In this document: piece after piece, positions 38,779-47,024 of the stretch
How the letters are laid out: each line of letters opens with the position of its first letter
Position numbering within the stretch: position 1 is the stretch's first letter
Source of the DNA: CAIWHR01 sp963786625
Lineage (GTDB): Bacteria; Pseudomonadota; Gammaproteobacteria; Burkholderiales; Casimicrobiaceae
Assembly (NCBI GenBank): GCA_963786625.1
Contig: CAWAZS010000014.1
Span: 992,001 to 1,056,000, forward strand
Reading direction: 5' to 3'
Length of the DNA stretch: 64,000 nucleotides
Notes under the pieces: model-generated
The model's input: the letters and a program-made list of their open reading frames with translations, nothing else
Told to the model about the DNA's origin: nothing
The model's database searches: none
Made by a program: the position numbers and the translations under genes

Positions 38779-39402
38779 ATGGACCTCAGACTGCTCGACG
38801 ACAAGGGCCAGGCCCAGAGCACGGTCGCCGGCTCGGACGCGCTGTTCGGCCGCGCCTACAACGAGTCGCTGATCCACCAGCTCGTCACCGCCTACCAGGC
38901 GAACGCGCGCAAGGGCACCCGCAAGCAGAAGAGCCGCGGCGACGTCAACAAGTCGCACAAGAAGCCGTGGGCGCAGAAGGGCACCGGCCGCGCGCGCGCC
39001 GGCCAGGCCAACAGCCCGCTGTGGCGCGGCGGCGGGAAGATCTTCCCGAGCCTGCCCGACGAGAATTTCTCGCAGAAGGTGAACCGGAAGATGTATCGCG
39101 CCGGCATCGCCTCGATCCTGTCGCAGCTGCACCGCGAGGGGCGCCTGTCGGTCATCGCCGGGCTCGCCGTCGACGCGCCGAAGACCAAGCTCTTCGCCGA
39201 GAAGATGAAGGCGCTGGGCCTGTCCGGCACCGTGCTGATCGTCACCGACAAGCTCGACGACAACGTGTTCCTGTCGTCGCGCAACCTCCCGGACGTGCTG
39301 GTGCTCGAGACGCGCGAGGTCGATCCGGTGAGCCTCGTACGCTTCAACAACGTGCTGCTCACCAAGGGTGCGGTGTCGCAGTTCGAGGAGATGCTCGGAT
39401 GA
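38779..39402 (+). CDS. rplD: 50S ribosomal protein L4
   Basis: The protein has 207 residues (MDLRLLDDKGQAQSTVAGSD). The extended loop motif KKPWAQKGTGRARAGQANSP lines the exit tunnel near the macrolide site. A GTG at 38773 overlaps the rplC stop, but the ATG at 38779 follows GAAGGGG at a proper distance. The stop overlaps the rplW start (ATGA). Confidence 0.96.
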   Translation: MDLRLLDDKGQAQSTVAGSDALFGRAYNESLIHQLVTAYQANARKGTRKQKSRGDVNKSHKKPWAQKGTGRARAGQANSPLWRGGGKIFPSLPDENFSQKVNRKMYRAGIASILSQLHREGRLSVIAGLAVDAPKTKLFAEKMKALGLSGTVLIVTDKLDDNVFLSSRNLPDVLVLETREVDPVSLVRFNNVLLTKGAVSQFEEMLG

Positions 39403-39713
39403 ACCCGGTCAAACAATACAACCCCGAGCGCCTCGCGGTCGTGCTGCTCGCCCCGGTCGTGTCCGAGAAGGGCACGTACCTCGCCGACAAGTACGAGCAG
39501 GTGATCTTCAAGGTCGCGCCCGACGCCACCAAGCCCGAGGTGAAGGCGGCCGTCGAAGCGATGTTCAAGGTGCAGGTGGAGAGCGTGCAGATCGCCAACG
39601 TCGGCGGCAAGGTCAAGCGCTTCGGGCGCTTCACCGGCCGGCGCCGCTCGTGGAAGAAGGCGTACGTGTGCCTGAAGCCGGGCCAGGAAATCAACTTCGC
39701 GGCGGAGGGCTGA
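39399..39713 (+). CDS. rplW: 50S ribosomal protein L23
   Basis: The protein has 104 residues (MNPVKQYNPERLAVVLLAPV). VVSEKGTYLADKYEQVIFKV and the GRRRSWKKAYVCLKPGQEI tail are typical. L23 sits at the tunnel exit and is the docking point for trigger factor and SRP. It overlaps rplD by an ATGA, and rplB begins one base after its stop. Confidence 0.96.
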   Translation: MNPVKQYNPERLAVVLLAPVVSEKGTYLADKYEQVIFKVAPDATKPEVKAAVEAMFKVQVESVQIANVGGKVKRFGRFTGRRRSWKKAYVCLKPGQEINFAAEG

Positions 39714-39714
39714 C

Positions 39715-40539
39715 ATGCCACTGCAAAAAGTAAAACCGACATCGGCGGGCCGTCGCGCGATGGTCAAGGTCGTCCACCCGCACCTGCACAAGGGGCGCCC
39801 GGTGGACGCGTTGACCGAGAGCCAGAAGCGCGGCTCGGGCCGCAACCACAACGGCCACATCACGATGCGGCACAAGGGCGGCGGCCACAAGCAGCACTAC
39901 CGCGTCGTCGACTTCAAGCGCAACAAGGACGGCATCGGCGCCAAGGTCGAGCGGCTCGAGTACGACCCGAACCGCAGCGCGCACCTCGCGCTGCTGCTCT
40001 ACGCCGACGGCGAGCGCCGCTACGTGATCGCCCCGCGCGGCGTCACGGTCGGAACGCAGCTGATGTCCGGCGCCGAGGCGCCGATCAAGCCGGGCAACTG
40101 CCTGCCGGTGCGCAACATCCCGGTCGGCACGACGATCCACTGCGTCGAGATGACGCCCGGCAAGGGCGCGCAGATCGCCCGCTCGGCCGGCGCCGGCGTG
40201 CAGCTGCTCGCGCGCGAAGGCGCCTACGCCCAGGTGCGGCTGCGCTCGGGCGAGATTCGCCGGGTCCACGTGGACTGCCGCGCGGTGATCGGCGAAGTCG
40301 GCAACGAGGAGCACAACCTGCGCTCGATCGGCAAGGCCGGCGCGAACCGCTGGCGCGGCATACGCCCGACCGTTCGCGGCATCTGCATGAATCCGGTGGA
40401 CCACCCGCACGGCGGGCGCTCCAACGGCGGCGGACATCCGGTGTCGCCGTGGGGCACGCCGACCAAGGGTTTCAAGACACGTCGCAACAAGCGCACCGAT
40501 TCGATGATCGTGCGCCGGCGGCACGCGACCAAGGGGTAA
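39715..40539 (+). CDS. rplB: 50S ribosomal protein L2
   Basis: The protein has 274 residues. KGRPVDALTESQKRGSGRNH and the C-terminal NPVDHPHGGRSNGGGHPVSP are visible; the latter contains the histidine region near the peptidyl transferase centre. L2 is needed for subunit joining and peptidyl transfer. Confidence 0.97.
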   Translation: MPLQKVKPTSAGRRAMVKVVHPHLHKGRPVDALTESQKRGSGRNHNGHITMRHKGGGHKQHYRVVDFKRNKDGIGAKVERLEYDPNRSAHLALLLYADGERRYVIAPRGVTVGTQLMSGAEAPIKPGNCLPVRNIPVGTTIHCVEMTPGKGAQIARSAGAGVQLLAREGAYAQVRLRSGEIRRVHVDCRAVIGEVGNEEHNLRSIGKAGANRWRGIRPTVRGICMNPVDHPHGGRSNGGGHPVSPWGTPTKGFKTRRNKRTDSMIVRRRHATKG

Positions 40540-40545
40540 CGGAGC

Positions 40546-40839
40546 ATGGCACGTTCGATCAAGAAGGGACCGTTCGTCGACGACCACCTGTTGCAGAAGG
40601 TGGATGCGGCGCGTGCGACCAACGACAAGCGCCCGATCAAGACCTGGTCGCGCCGGTCGACGATCACGCCCGAGTTCGTCGGGCTCACGATCGCGGTCCA
40701 CAACGGCAAGCAGCACATCCCCGTCTATGTTTCGGAAAACATGGTCGGCCACAAGCTCGGCGAGTTCGCGCTGACGCGCACCTTCAAGGGCCACTCGGCC
40801 GACAAGAAGGTCGCGGCGCCGGCGCCGCCGCGAAAGTAG
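40546..40839 (+). CDS. rpsS: 30S ribosomal protein S19
   Basis: The protein has 97 residues (MARSIKKGPFVDDHLLQKVD). IKTWSRRSTITPEFVGLTI and GHKLGEFALTRTFKGHSADK are conserved. S19 forms a head complex with S13 and contacts A-site tRNA. Confidence 0.97.
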   Translation: MARSIKKGPFVDDHLLQKVDAARATNDKRPIKTWSRRSTITPEFVGLTIAVHNGKQHIPVYVSENMVGHKLGEFALTRTFKGHSADKKVAAPAPPRK

Positions 40840-40849
40840 GGGGAGCGCG

Positions 40850-41185
40850 ATGGAAACCAGTGCAATCCTGCGCGGCGTTCGCCTGTCGGCCCAGAAGGGC
40901 CGGCTGGTCGCCGACCAGATCCGCGGCCTGCCCGTGGACCAGGCGCTCAACATCCTCAGCTTCAGCCCGAAGAAGGGCGCCGTCATCATCAAGAAGGTGC
41001 TGCTGTCGGCGATCGCCAACGCCGAGCACAACGACGGCGCCGACGTCGACGAGCTGAAGGTCAAGACCATTCTGGTCGACAAGGCCGAGAACCTGCGCCG
41101 CTTCACCGCGCGCGCGAAGGGGCGCGGCAACGTCATCCTGAAGCAGACCTGCCACATCCACGTCACCGTCGGCGACGGAAAATAG
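40850..41185 (+). CDS. rplV: 50S ribosomal protein L22
   Basis: The protein has 111 residues (METSAILRGVRLSAQKGRLV). KVLLSAIANAEHNDGADVDE and the tunnel-lining hairpin RFTARAKGRGNVILKQTCHI are present. L22 lines the exit tunnel. Confidence 0.96.
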   Translation: METSAILRGVRLSAQKGRLVADQIRGLPVDQALNILSFSPKKGAVIIKKVLLSAIANAEHNDGADVDELKVKTILVDKAENLRRFTARAKGRGNVILKQTCHIHVTVGDGK

Positions 41186-41193
41186 GGAACGTC

Positions 41194-41905
<712 letters not shown>

Positions 41906-41922
<17 letters not shown>

Positions 41923-42319
41923 AAGGAAGTACCGCAAGGAGCAGAAGGGCCGCAACAAGGGCGTCGCGACCGTCGGCAACAAGGTCAGCTTCGGCGAGTA
42001 CGGCCTCAAGGCGACCGGCCGCGGCCGGCTGACCGCGCGCCAGATCGAGGCGGCGCGGCGGGCGATGACGCGCCACATCAAGCGCGGCGGCCGCGTCTGG
42101 ATCCGCATCTTCCCGGACAAGCCGATGTCGAAGAAGCCCGCGGAAGTGCGGATGGGCAACGGCAAGGGCAACCCCGAGTTCTACGTTGCCGAGATCCAGC
42201 CGGGCAAGGTCCTCTACGAGATGGACGGCGTCGACGAGGCGATCGCCCGCGAGGCGTTCGCGCTCGCCGCCGCCAAGCTGCCGATCCGGACGACGTTCGT
42301 CCACCGGCTTGTGGGCTGA
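41906..42319 (+). CDS. rplP: 50S ribosomal protein L16
   Basis: The protein has 137 residues (MLQPARRKYRKEQKGRNKGV). GEYGLKATGRGRLTARQIEA, RIFPDKPMSKKPAEVRMGNG and the C-terminal AAAKLPIRTTFVHR are conserved. L16 helps place A-site tRNA. The ATG is inside the end of rpsC, with a Shine-Dalgarno-like AGGAG upstream. Confidence 0.96.
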
Positions 42320-42330
42320 GGGAGGCCACG

Positions 42331-42537
42331 ATGAAGCGAACCCAAACCATGAAGGCGCTCGCCGGGAAGTCGCCGGCCGAGCTCAAGACCGAGCTCGCCG
42401 CGCTGCTCAAGGAGCAGTTCGGCCTGCGGATGCAGAAGGCGACGCAGCAGCTCACGAACACCGAGAAGCTGAAGCAGGTGCGGCGCGACATCGCCCGCGC
42501 GCGGACGCTGATTCACCAGAAGGCGGGGCAGGCATGA
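42331..42537 (+). CDS. rpmC: 50S ribosomal protein L29
   Basis: The protein has 68 residues (MKRTQTMKALAGKSPAELKT), slightly longer than E. coli L29 at the N terminus. LRMQKATQQLTNTEKLKQVR and DIARARTLIHQK are conserved. L29 lies at the exit site beside L23. Its stop overlaps the rpsQ start. Confidence 0.95.
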   Translation: MKRTQTMKALAGKSPAELKTELAALLKEQFGLRMQKATQQLTNTEKLKQVRRDIARARTLIHQKAGQA

Positions 42538-42842
42538 TGAGCGAACAGACGCAGACGATCGAGCAAACCGCGACTCCGTCGCCGCGAAAGACGATCGTCC
42601 AGACGCTGACCGGCCGTGTGGTCAGCGACAAGATGAACAAGACGGTCACCGTCGTCGTCGAGCGCCGGGTCAAGCATCCGCTGTACGGCAAGTTCGTGAC
42701 CAGGTCGCGGAAGTACCACGCGCACGACGAGAACAACGAGTGCAAGGTCGGCGACATGGTCGAGATCGTCGCCTGCCGGAAGCTCGCCAAGAGCAAGGCG
42801 TACCGGGTGAGCCGGCTGATCGAGAAGGCCAAGGTCGTCTGA
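42534..42842 (+). CDS. rpsQ: 30S ribosomal protein S17
   Basis: The protein has 102 residues, with a Gln/Thr-rich N-terminal extension of about 15 before KTIVQTLTGRVVSDKMNKTV. The core VVVERRVKHPLYGKFVTRSR and GDMVEIVACRKLAKSKAYRV is standard for this primary 16S-binding protein. ATGATG at 42534 overlaps the rpmC stop. Confidence 0.95.
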   Translation: MMSEQTQTIEQTATPSPRKTIVQTLTGRVVSDKMNKTVTVVVERRVKHPLYGKFVTRSRKYHAHDENNECKVGDMVEIVACRKLAKSKAYRVSRLIEKAKVV

Positions 42843-42912
42843 CGCGGCCGCCCGATCTGGCGCACCCGGGCGGGCCGGAGGCCCGACGCAACACGTTGAT
42901 TCGACATAGGGC

Positions 42913-42941
42913 TTGCAGGATCCCCGAAGTCCTGACATAAT
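42913..42941 (+). promoter_or_regulatory. Internal sigma-70 promoter before rplN
   Basis: TTGCAG (42913-42918), a 17-bp spacer and CATAAT (42936-42941), within the 315-base rpsQ-rplN gap and in a local AT-rich patch. It would start the spc genes separately from the S10 genes. Confidence 0.7.
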
Positions 42942-42970
42942 TTCGGATTCGTCTGCCGCGGTCCCGAAGG

Positions 42971-43065
42971 GCTTTAACCCAAAGGCGGGGCTTCAACCCA
43001 AAGACGGGGTCTTTCCCCGGAAGCGGGTCTCGCCGAACGGCCGCGGTCACTCCCCGAACGGGGTC
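42971..43065. repeat. Tandem 19-bp repeats in the rplN leader
   Basis: Units 42971-42989 and 42990-43008 differ at only two positions (GCTTTAACCCAAAGGCGGG and GCTTCAACCCAAAGACGGG). A third (43009-43027) and two degenerate ones keep the 19-bp phase and the CCC...GGG pairing. The array lies just downstream of the internal promoter and so falls in the 5' untranslated leader. The rest of this gap shows nothing else I can name. Confidence 0.6.
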
Positions 43066-43157
43066 CAAAACTGGCCGCGGCATCCTGTCGCGACCGCAGC
43101 GGGAAGGCCGACGCGGCCGCTGCGGCGCGCAACGCGGATAAAGTTGGAGAAGCAACA

Positions 43158-43526
43158 ATGATCCAGATGCAGTCGGTACTGGACGTCGCCGACAACACCG
43201 GCGCCCGGCGCGTCATGTGCATTAAGGTGCTCGGCGGCTCCAAGCGCCGGTACGCGCACATCGGCGACGTGATCAAGGTCACGGTCAAGGACGCCGCGCC
43301 GCGCGGGCGTGTCAAGAAGGGCGAGATCTACAACGCCGTCGTGGTCCGGACGCGCCACGGCGTGCGCCGCGACGACGGCGCCAAGGTGTCGTTCGACACC
43401 AACGCCGCCGTGCTGCTGAACGCGAAACTCGAGCCGATCGGCACCCGCATCTTCGGGCCGGTCACTCGCGAGCTGCGCACCGAGCGATTCATGAAGATCG
43501 TCTCGCTGGCGCCGGAAGTCCTGTAG
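43158..43526 (+). CDS. rplN: 50S ribosomal protein L14
   Basis: The protein has 122 residues (MIQMQSVLDVADNTGARRVM). GDVIKVTVKDAAPRGRVKKG, RRDDGAKVSFDTNAAVLLNA and the GTRIFGPVTRELR end are standard. L14 lies at the subunit interface. First gene of the spc block, following the repeat-bearing leader. Confidence 0.97.
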   Translation: MIQMQSVLDVADNTGARRVMCIKVLGGSKRRYAHIGDVIKVTVKDAAPRGRVKKGEIYNAVVVRTRHGVRRDDGAKVSFDTNAAVLLNAKLEPIGTRIFGPVTRELRTERFMKIVSLAPEVL

Positions 43527-43535
43527 GGGAAAGCG

Positions 43536-43850
43536 ATGCGCAAGATCAAGAAGGGCGACAACGTCGTCGTGATCACCGGCCGCGACAAGGGCAAGCGCGG
43601 GGACGTGACCCGCGTGCTCGCCGACCACGTGCTGGTCGCCGGCATCAACCAGGTGAAGAAGCACCAGCGGCCGAACCCGATGAAGGGCGAGCAGGGCGGC
43701 ATCGTGACCAAGGAGATGCCGATCCACGTCTCGAACGTCGCGATCTGGAACCCGGTCACCAAGAAGGCCGACCGCATCGGCCTGCGCATGCTCGAGGACG
43801 GCCGCAAGGTCCGCTTCTTCAAGTCGAACGGCGAGCTGATTGGCGCCTGA
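43536..43850 (+). CDS. rplX: 50S ribosomal protein L24
   Basis: The protein has 104 residues (MRKIKKGDNVVVITGRDKGK). The KOW motif is followed by KKHQRPNPMKGEQGGIVTKE and a C-terminal KVRFFKSNGELI. L24 starts 50S assembly. Confidence 0.96.
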   Translation: MRKIKKGDNVVVITGRDKGKRGDVTRVLADHVLVAGINQVKKHQRPNPMKGEQGGIVTKEMPIHVSNVAIWNPVTKKADRIGLRMLEDGRKVRFFKSNGELIGA

Positions 43851-43875
43851 TTACGGAAACGCGAGAGAGATGACG

Positions 43876-44415
43876 ATGGCCCGCCTCAAGGAGGTCTACA
43901 AGAAGGAAATCGTTCCCGCGCTGACCAAGCAGTTCGGGTACAAGTCCGCGATGCAGGTCCCGCGCGTGTCGAAGATCGTCCTCAACATGGGCGTCGGCGA
44001 GGCGGTGGGCGACAAGAAGCTGCTCGAGAACGCCGTCGGCGACATGCAGAAGATCGCCGGCCAGAAGCCGGTGGTCACGAAGGCGCGCAAGGCGATCGCC
44101 GTCTTCAAGATCCGCGAAGGCTACCCGATCGGCTGCATGGTGACGCTGCGCCAGGACCGGATGTACGAGTTCCTGGACCGGCTGATCTCGATCGCGCTGC
44201 CGCGCGTGCGCGACTTCCGCGGCGTATCCGGTCGCTCGTTCGACGGCCGCGGGAACTTCAACATGGGTGTCAAGGAACAGATCATCTTCCCCGAGATCGA
44301 CTACGACAAGATCGATGCGGTTCGCGGGATGAACATCACGATCACGACGACCGCGAAGACCGACGCCGAGGCCAAGGCGCTGCTCGCCGCGTTTCGTTTT
44401 CCGTTCAAGAACTGA
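43876..44415 (+). CDS. rplE: 50S ribosomal protein L5
   Basis: The protein has 179 residues (MARLKEVYKKEIVPALTKQF), equal to E. coli L5. VPRVSKIVLNMGVGEAVGDK and FDGRGNFNMGVKEQIIFPEI are conserved. L5 contacts 5S rRNA and P-site tRNA. In-frame starts at 43840 and 43870 exist; GAGAGA at 43864-43869 lies at the right distance for 43876 and abuts 43870. Confidence 0.96.
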   Translation: MARLKEVYKKEIVPALTKQFGYKSAMQVPRVSKIVLNMGVGEAVGDKKLLENAVGDMQKIAGQKPVVTKARKAIAVFKIREGYPIGCMVTLRQDRMYEFLDRLISIALPRVRDFRGVSGRSFDGRGNFNMGVKEQIIFPEIDYDKIDAVRGMNITITTTAKTDAEAKALLAAFRFPFKN

Positions 44416-44422
44416 GGGCGCC

Positions 44423-44728
44423 ATGGCGAAACTGTCCCTGATCAACCGCGACCAGAAGCGGCGCGCGCTGGTGAAGAAGTACGCGAAGAAGCGCGAGGAG
44501 CTCGTCGCGATCATCAACAACACGAAGGCGTCCGAGGAAGTCCGCTACGCCGCGCGGCTCAAGCTGCAGCAGCTGCCGCGCAACGCCAATCCCACGCGCC
44601 TGCGCAACCGCTGCGCGCTGACGGGGCGCCCGCGCGGGTACTTCCGCAAGTTCGGCCTCGGCCGGAACAAGTTGCGGGAATGCGCGATGCGCGGCGAAGT
44701 CCCGGGCATCGTCAAAGCCAGCTGGTAA
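44423..44728 (+). CDS. rpsN: 30S ribosomal protein S14
   Basis: The protein has 101 residues, the long zinc-free (C-minus) form: the region NPTRLRNRCALTGRPRGYFR lacks the paired CxxC motifs of short S14. The C terminus reads NKLRECAMRGEVPGIVKASW. S14 is a late-assembling head protein. Confidence 0.96.
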   Translation: MAKLSLINRDQKRRALVKKYAKKREELVAIINNTKASEEVRYAARLKLQQLPRNANPTRLRNRCALTGRPRGYFRKFGLGRNKLRECAMRGEVPGIVKASW

Positions 44729-44742
44729 GGTGAGGTGACTCA

Positions 44743-45138
44743 ATGAGCATGACTGATCCGATCGCCGACATGCTGACGCGCATTCGCAATGCGCAGATGG
44801 TGGAGCAGGCCGTCGTCGCGATGCCGTCGTCCAAGGTCAAGCTGGCGATCGCCAAGGTCCTGAAGGACGAAGGCTACATCGACGCGTTCAAGGTCTCCGG
44901 CGACGAAGTGAAGCCGGTGCTCGAGATCGCGCTCAAGTACTACGCCGGCCGTCCCGTGATCGAGAAGATCGAGCGCGTGTCGAAGCCGGGGCTGCGCATC
45001 TACCGGAGCAAGGACGACATCCCGCGCGTGATGAACGGACTGGGCATCGCGATCGTTTCGACGTCGCGGGGCGTGATGACCGACCGCAAGGCGCGCGCCA
45101 CCGGAGTCGGCGGCGAAGTGCTCTGCATCGTCGCCTAA
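44743..45138 (+). CDS. rpsH: 30S ribosomal protein S8
   Basis: The protein has 131 residues (MSMTDPIADMLTRIRNAQMV). RVSKPGLRIYRSKDDIPRVM and the C-terminal GIAIVSTSRGVMTDRKAR are conserved. S8 binds the central 16S domain; in E. coli it also represses the spc operon at the rplE start. Confidence 0.97.
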   Translation: MSMTDPIADMLTRIRNAQMVEQAVVAMPSSKVKLAIAKVLKDEGYIDAFKVSGDEVKPVLEIALKYYAGRPVIEKIERVSKPGLRIYRSKDDIPRVMNGLGIAIVSTSRGVMTDRKARATGVGGEVLCIVA

Positions 45139-45158
45139 CAGAATCAGAGGCCAGGAAG

Positions 45159-45686
45159 ATGTCGCGCATAGGCAACCACCCCATCCCGCTGCCGCCGAAG
45201 GTCGAGGTCACGCTCGGCCCGGGCGAGATCACGGTCAAGGGTCCGCTGGGCACGCTGTCCCGCTCGTACGGCAGCGAGCTTTCGATCGAGAAGGCCGGCG
45301 ACACGCTCGTCTGCAAGGCTGCGAACGAGGCCGCCAAGCCCATGCACGGCACGCTGCGCGCGCTCGTCGCCAACATGGTCAAGGGCGTGACCGACGGCTA
45401 CGAGAAGAAGCTGACGCTCGTCGGCGTGGGTTTCCGCGCGCAGGCAGCCGGAGACAAGATCAACCTTTCGCTGGGCTTTTCGCATCCGATCGTGCACACG
45501 ATGCCGACGGGCGTGAAGGCCGAGACGCCGGTGCAGACCGACATCATCGTCAAGGGTATCGACAAGCAGCAGGTCGGCCAGGTCGCGGCGGAGATCCGCG
45601 CCTACCGTCCGCCCGAGCCGTACAAGGGCAAGGGCGTTCGCTACGTCGGCGAGCGCGTGAAGATCAAAGAGACGAAGAAGAAGTAA
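45159..45686 (+). CDS. rplF: 50S ribosomal protein L6
   Basis: The protein has 175 residues (MSRIGNHPIPLPPKVEVTLG). LTLVGVGFRAQAAGDKINLS, IVKGIDKQQVGQVAAEIRAY and YKGKGVRYVGERVKIKETKK are standard. L6 sits near the factor-binding site. Confidence 0.97.
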   Translation: MSRIGNHPIPLPPKVEVTLGPGEITVKGPLGTLSRSYGSELSIEKAGDTLVCKAANEAAKPMHGTLRALVANMVKGVTDGYEKKLTLVGVGFRAQAAGDKINLSLGFSHPIVHTMPTGVKAETPVQTDIIVKGIDKQQVGQVAAEIRAYRPPEPYKGKGVRYVGERVKIKETKKK

Positions 45687-45747
45687 GCGGTCGTCGAGCG
45701 GTTTCCCGCACTGAATCGGAAACAGGATTGGTCGAACGAGGTCATCG

Positions 45748-46101
45748 ATGAACAAGAATGAAGCCCGTGTCCGCCGCGCCCGCAAGACGCGGGTGCGCAT
45801 CGCGCTGCAGCGCGCGACGCGGCTCGTGGTGAGCCGCTCGAACTGTCATATCTACGCGCAGATCATCGCGCCGACCGGCGACAAGGTGCTGGCCGCCGCG
45901 TCGACGCTCGAGGCGGAAGTGCGCAAGGACGTCAAGAACGGCGGCAACAAGGCGGCCGCGGCGATCGTCGGCAAGCGCATCGCCGATCGCGCGAAGGCGC
46001 TCGGGATCGAGGCGGTGGCGTTCGACCGCTCGGGCTACCGGTATCACGGCCGCGTGCAGGCGCTGGCCGACGCGGCCCGCGAGGCCGGGCTGAAGTTCTG
46101 A
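45748..46101 (+). CDS. rplR: 50S ribosomal protein L18
   Basis: The protein has 117 residues (MNKNEARVRRARKTRVRIAL). RLVVSRSNCHIYAQIIAPTG and FDRSGYRYHGRVQALADAAR are conserved. L18 delivers 5S rRNA to the large subunit. The next 109 bases hold an inverted copy of the dispersed repeat. Confidence 0.96.
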   Translation: MNKNEARVRRARKTRVRIALQRATRLVVSRSNCHIYAQIIAPTGDKVLAAASTLEAEVRKDVKNGGNKAAAAIVGKRIADRAKALGIEAVAFDRSGYRYHGRVQALADAAREAGLKF

Positions 46102-46104
46102 AAT

Positions 46105-46190
46105 GGACCCCCAAGCTCACTTCGTTCGCCTCCCCCCGTGGGGGATGCAGGCCGCCCTTGGGGCGGCCCGGCGGGCGGCCTGAAGCGGCG
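46105..46190 (-). repeat. Dispersed Burkholderiales-type repeat, inverted copy between rplR and rpsE
   Basis: Read on the minus strand it shows the same order of blocks as the copies at 20510 and 46736: GCCGCCCGCCGGGCCG, CCCCAAGG, a CCCCC.CGGGGGG palindrome, and AGCTTGGGGGTCC at the end, with GAACGAAGTGAGC between. This form resembles intergenic repeats I recall from Burkholderiales genomes. Confidence 0.6.
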
Positions 46191-46210
46191 ACGGACAGAG
46201 AAGGCAGATC

Positions 46211-46738
46211 ATGGCGAGAATGCAGCAGCGGCAGCAGCAGGACGAGCGCGGCGACGGCCTGCGCGAGAAGATGATCAGCATCAACCGCGTCACCAAGGTG
46301 GTGAAGGGCGGGCGCATCCTCGGCTTCGCCGCGCTGACGGTCGTCGGCGACGGTGACGGACGCGTCGGCATCGGCAAGGGCAAGGCCAAGGAAGTGCCGG
46401 TCGCGGTGCAGAAGGCGATGGACGAGGCGCGGCGCCGGATGGTGAAGGTCCGGCTGAAGAGCGGCACGCTGCACCACGCTGTAGAGGGTCGGCACGGCGC
46501 GACCAAGGTGTTCATGCAGCCGGCGGCCGACGGCACCGGCGTGATCGCGGGCGGACCGATGCGCGCGGTGTTCGAGGTGGTCGGCGTCACCAACGTGCTG
46601 GCCAAGTGCCACGGCTCGACCAACCCGTACAACCTGGTCCGCGCGACGATCAATGCGCTCGAGAACTGCAGTGCCCCGGCCGACATCGCCGCCAAGCGCG
46701 GGATGACGGTCGAGCAGATGATGGAAGGCGGACGATGA
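46211..46738 (+). CDS. rpsE: 30S ribosomal protein S5
   Basis: The protein has 175 residues with a Gln-rich start (MARMQQRQQQDERGDGLREK). ISINRVTKVVKGGRILGFAA, GDGRVGIGKGKAKEVPVAVQ and AGGPMRAVFEVVGVTNVLAK are the conserved S5 motifs. S5 lines the mRNA entry channel and affects accuracy. The stop overlaps the extended rpmD start (ATGA). Confidence 0.97.
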   Translation: MARMQQRQQQDERGDGLREKMISINRVTKVVKGGRILGFAALTVVGDGDGRVGIGKGKAKEVPVAVQKAMDEARRRMVKVRLKSGTLHHAVEGRHGATKVFMQPAADGTGVIAGGPMRAVFEVVGVTNVLAKCHGSTNPYNLVRATINALENCSAPADIAAKRGMTVEQMMEGGR

Positions 46739-47007
46739 GCGCCGCCGGACCGCTCCAAGGCGCGAATCGCGCCCCCTTGGGGGGCAGCGCAGCGGCGTCA
46801 GCCGCAAGCGTGGGGGCACACCCAAGCGCGCCGAAGAAGATCAGGGTAACGCTCGTCAAGAGCACGGCGAGCAGCAAGCACAGCCATCGCGCGACGGTGC
46901 GCGGCCTCGGCCTCAAGTGGACGAACCACTCGGTCGAGGTCGTCGACACGCCGGCGACGCGCGGAATGATCAACAAGGTCAGCTACATGGTCAAGGTCAC
47001 CGGCTGA
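46735..47007 (+). CDS. rpmD: 50S ribosomal protein L30 with an N-terminal extension encoded by the dispersed repeat
   Basis: The L30 core (KIRVTLVKSTASSKHSHRAT, VRGLGLKWTNHSVEVVDTPA, MINKVSYMVKV) normally begins within two or three residues of KIRVTL. Here the only ATG in frame is at 46735, overlapping the rpsE stop, so the first 32 or so codons come from a repeat copy (MSAAGPLQGANRAPLGGSAA and on). A GTG at 46810 inside the repeat is the only other candidate start I see; it would leave just six residues before the Lys-Lys but has no clear ribosome-binding site. Core function in the large subunit is not in doubt; the true N terminus is. Confidence 0.88.
   Translation: MSAAGPLQGANRAPLGGSAAASAASVGAHPSAPKKIRVTLVKSTASSKHSHRATVRGLGLKWTNHSVEVVDTPATRGMINKVSYMVKVTG
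46736..46820 (+). repeat. Dispersed Burkholderiales-type repeat, copy inside the 5' end of rpmD
   Basis: TGAGCGCCGCCGGACCG, CTCCAAGG, the CCCCCTTGGGGGG palindrome and AGCGTGGGGGCACACCC follow the same order as copy 1 in the secE-nusG gap. The frame through it is open and fused to L30. Confidence 0.6.
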
Positions 47008-47024
47008 GGACAACGGAGCACGCG

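Noticed and set aside
42971..43065. CRISPR array
   Set aside because: The 19-bp units are directly adjacent with no spacers.
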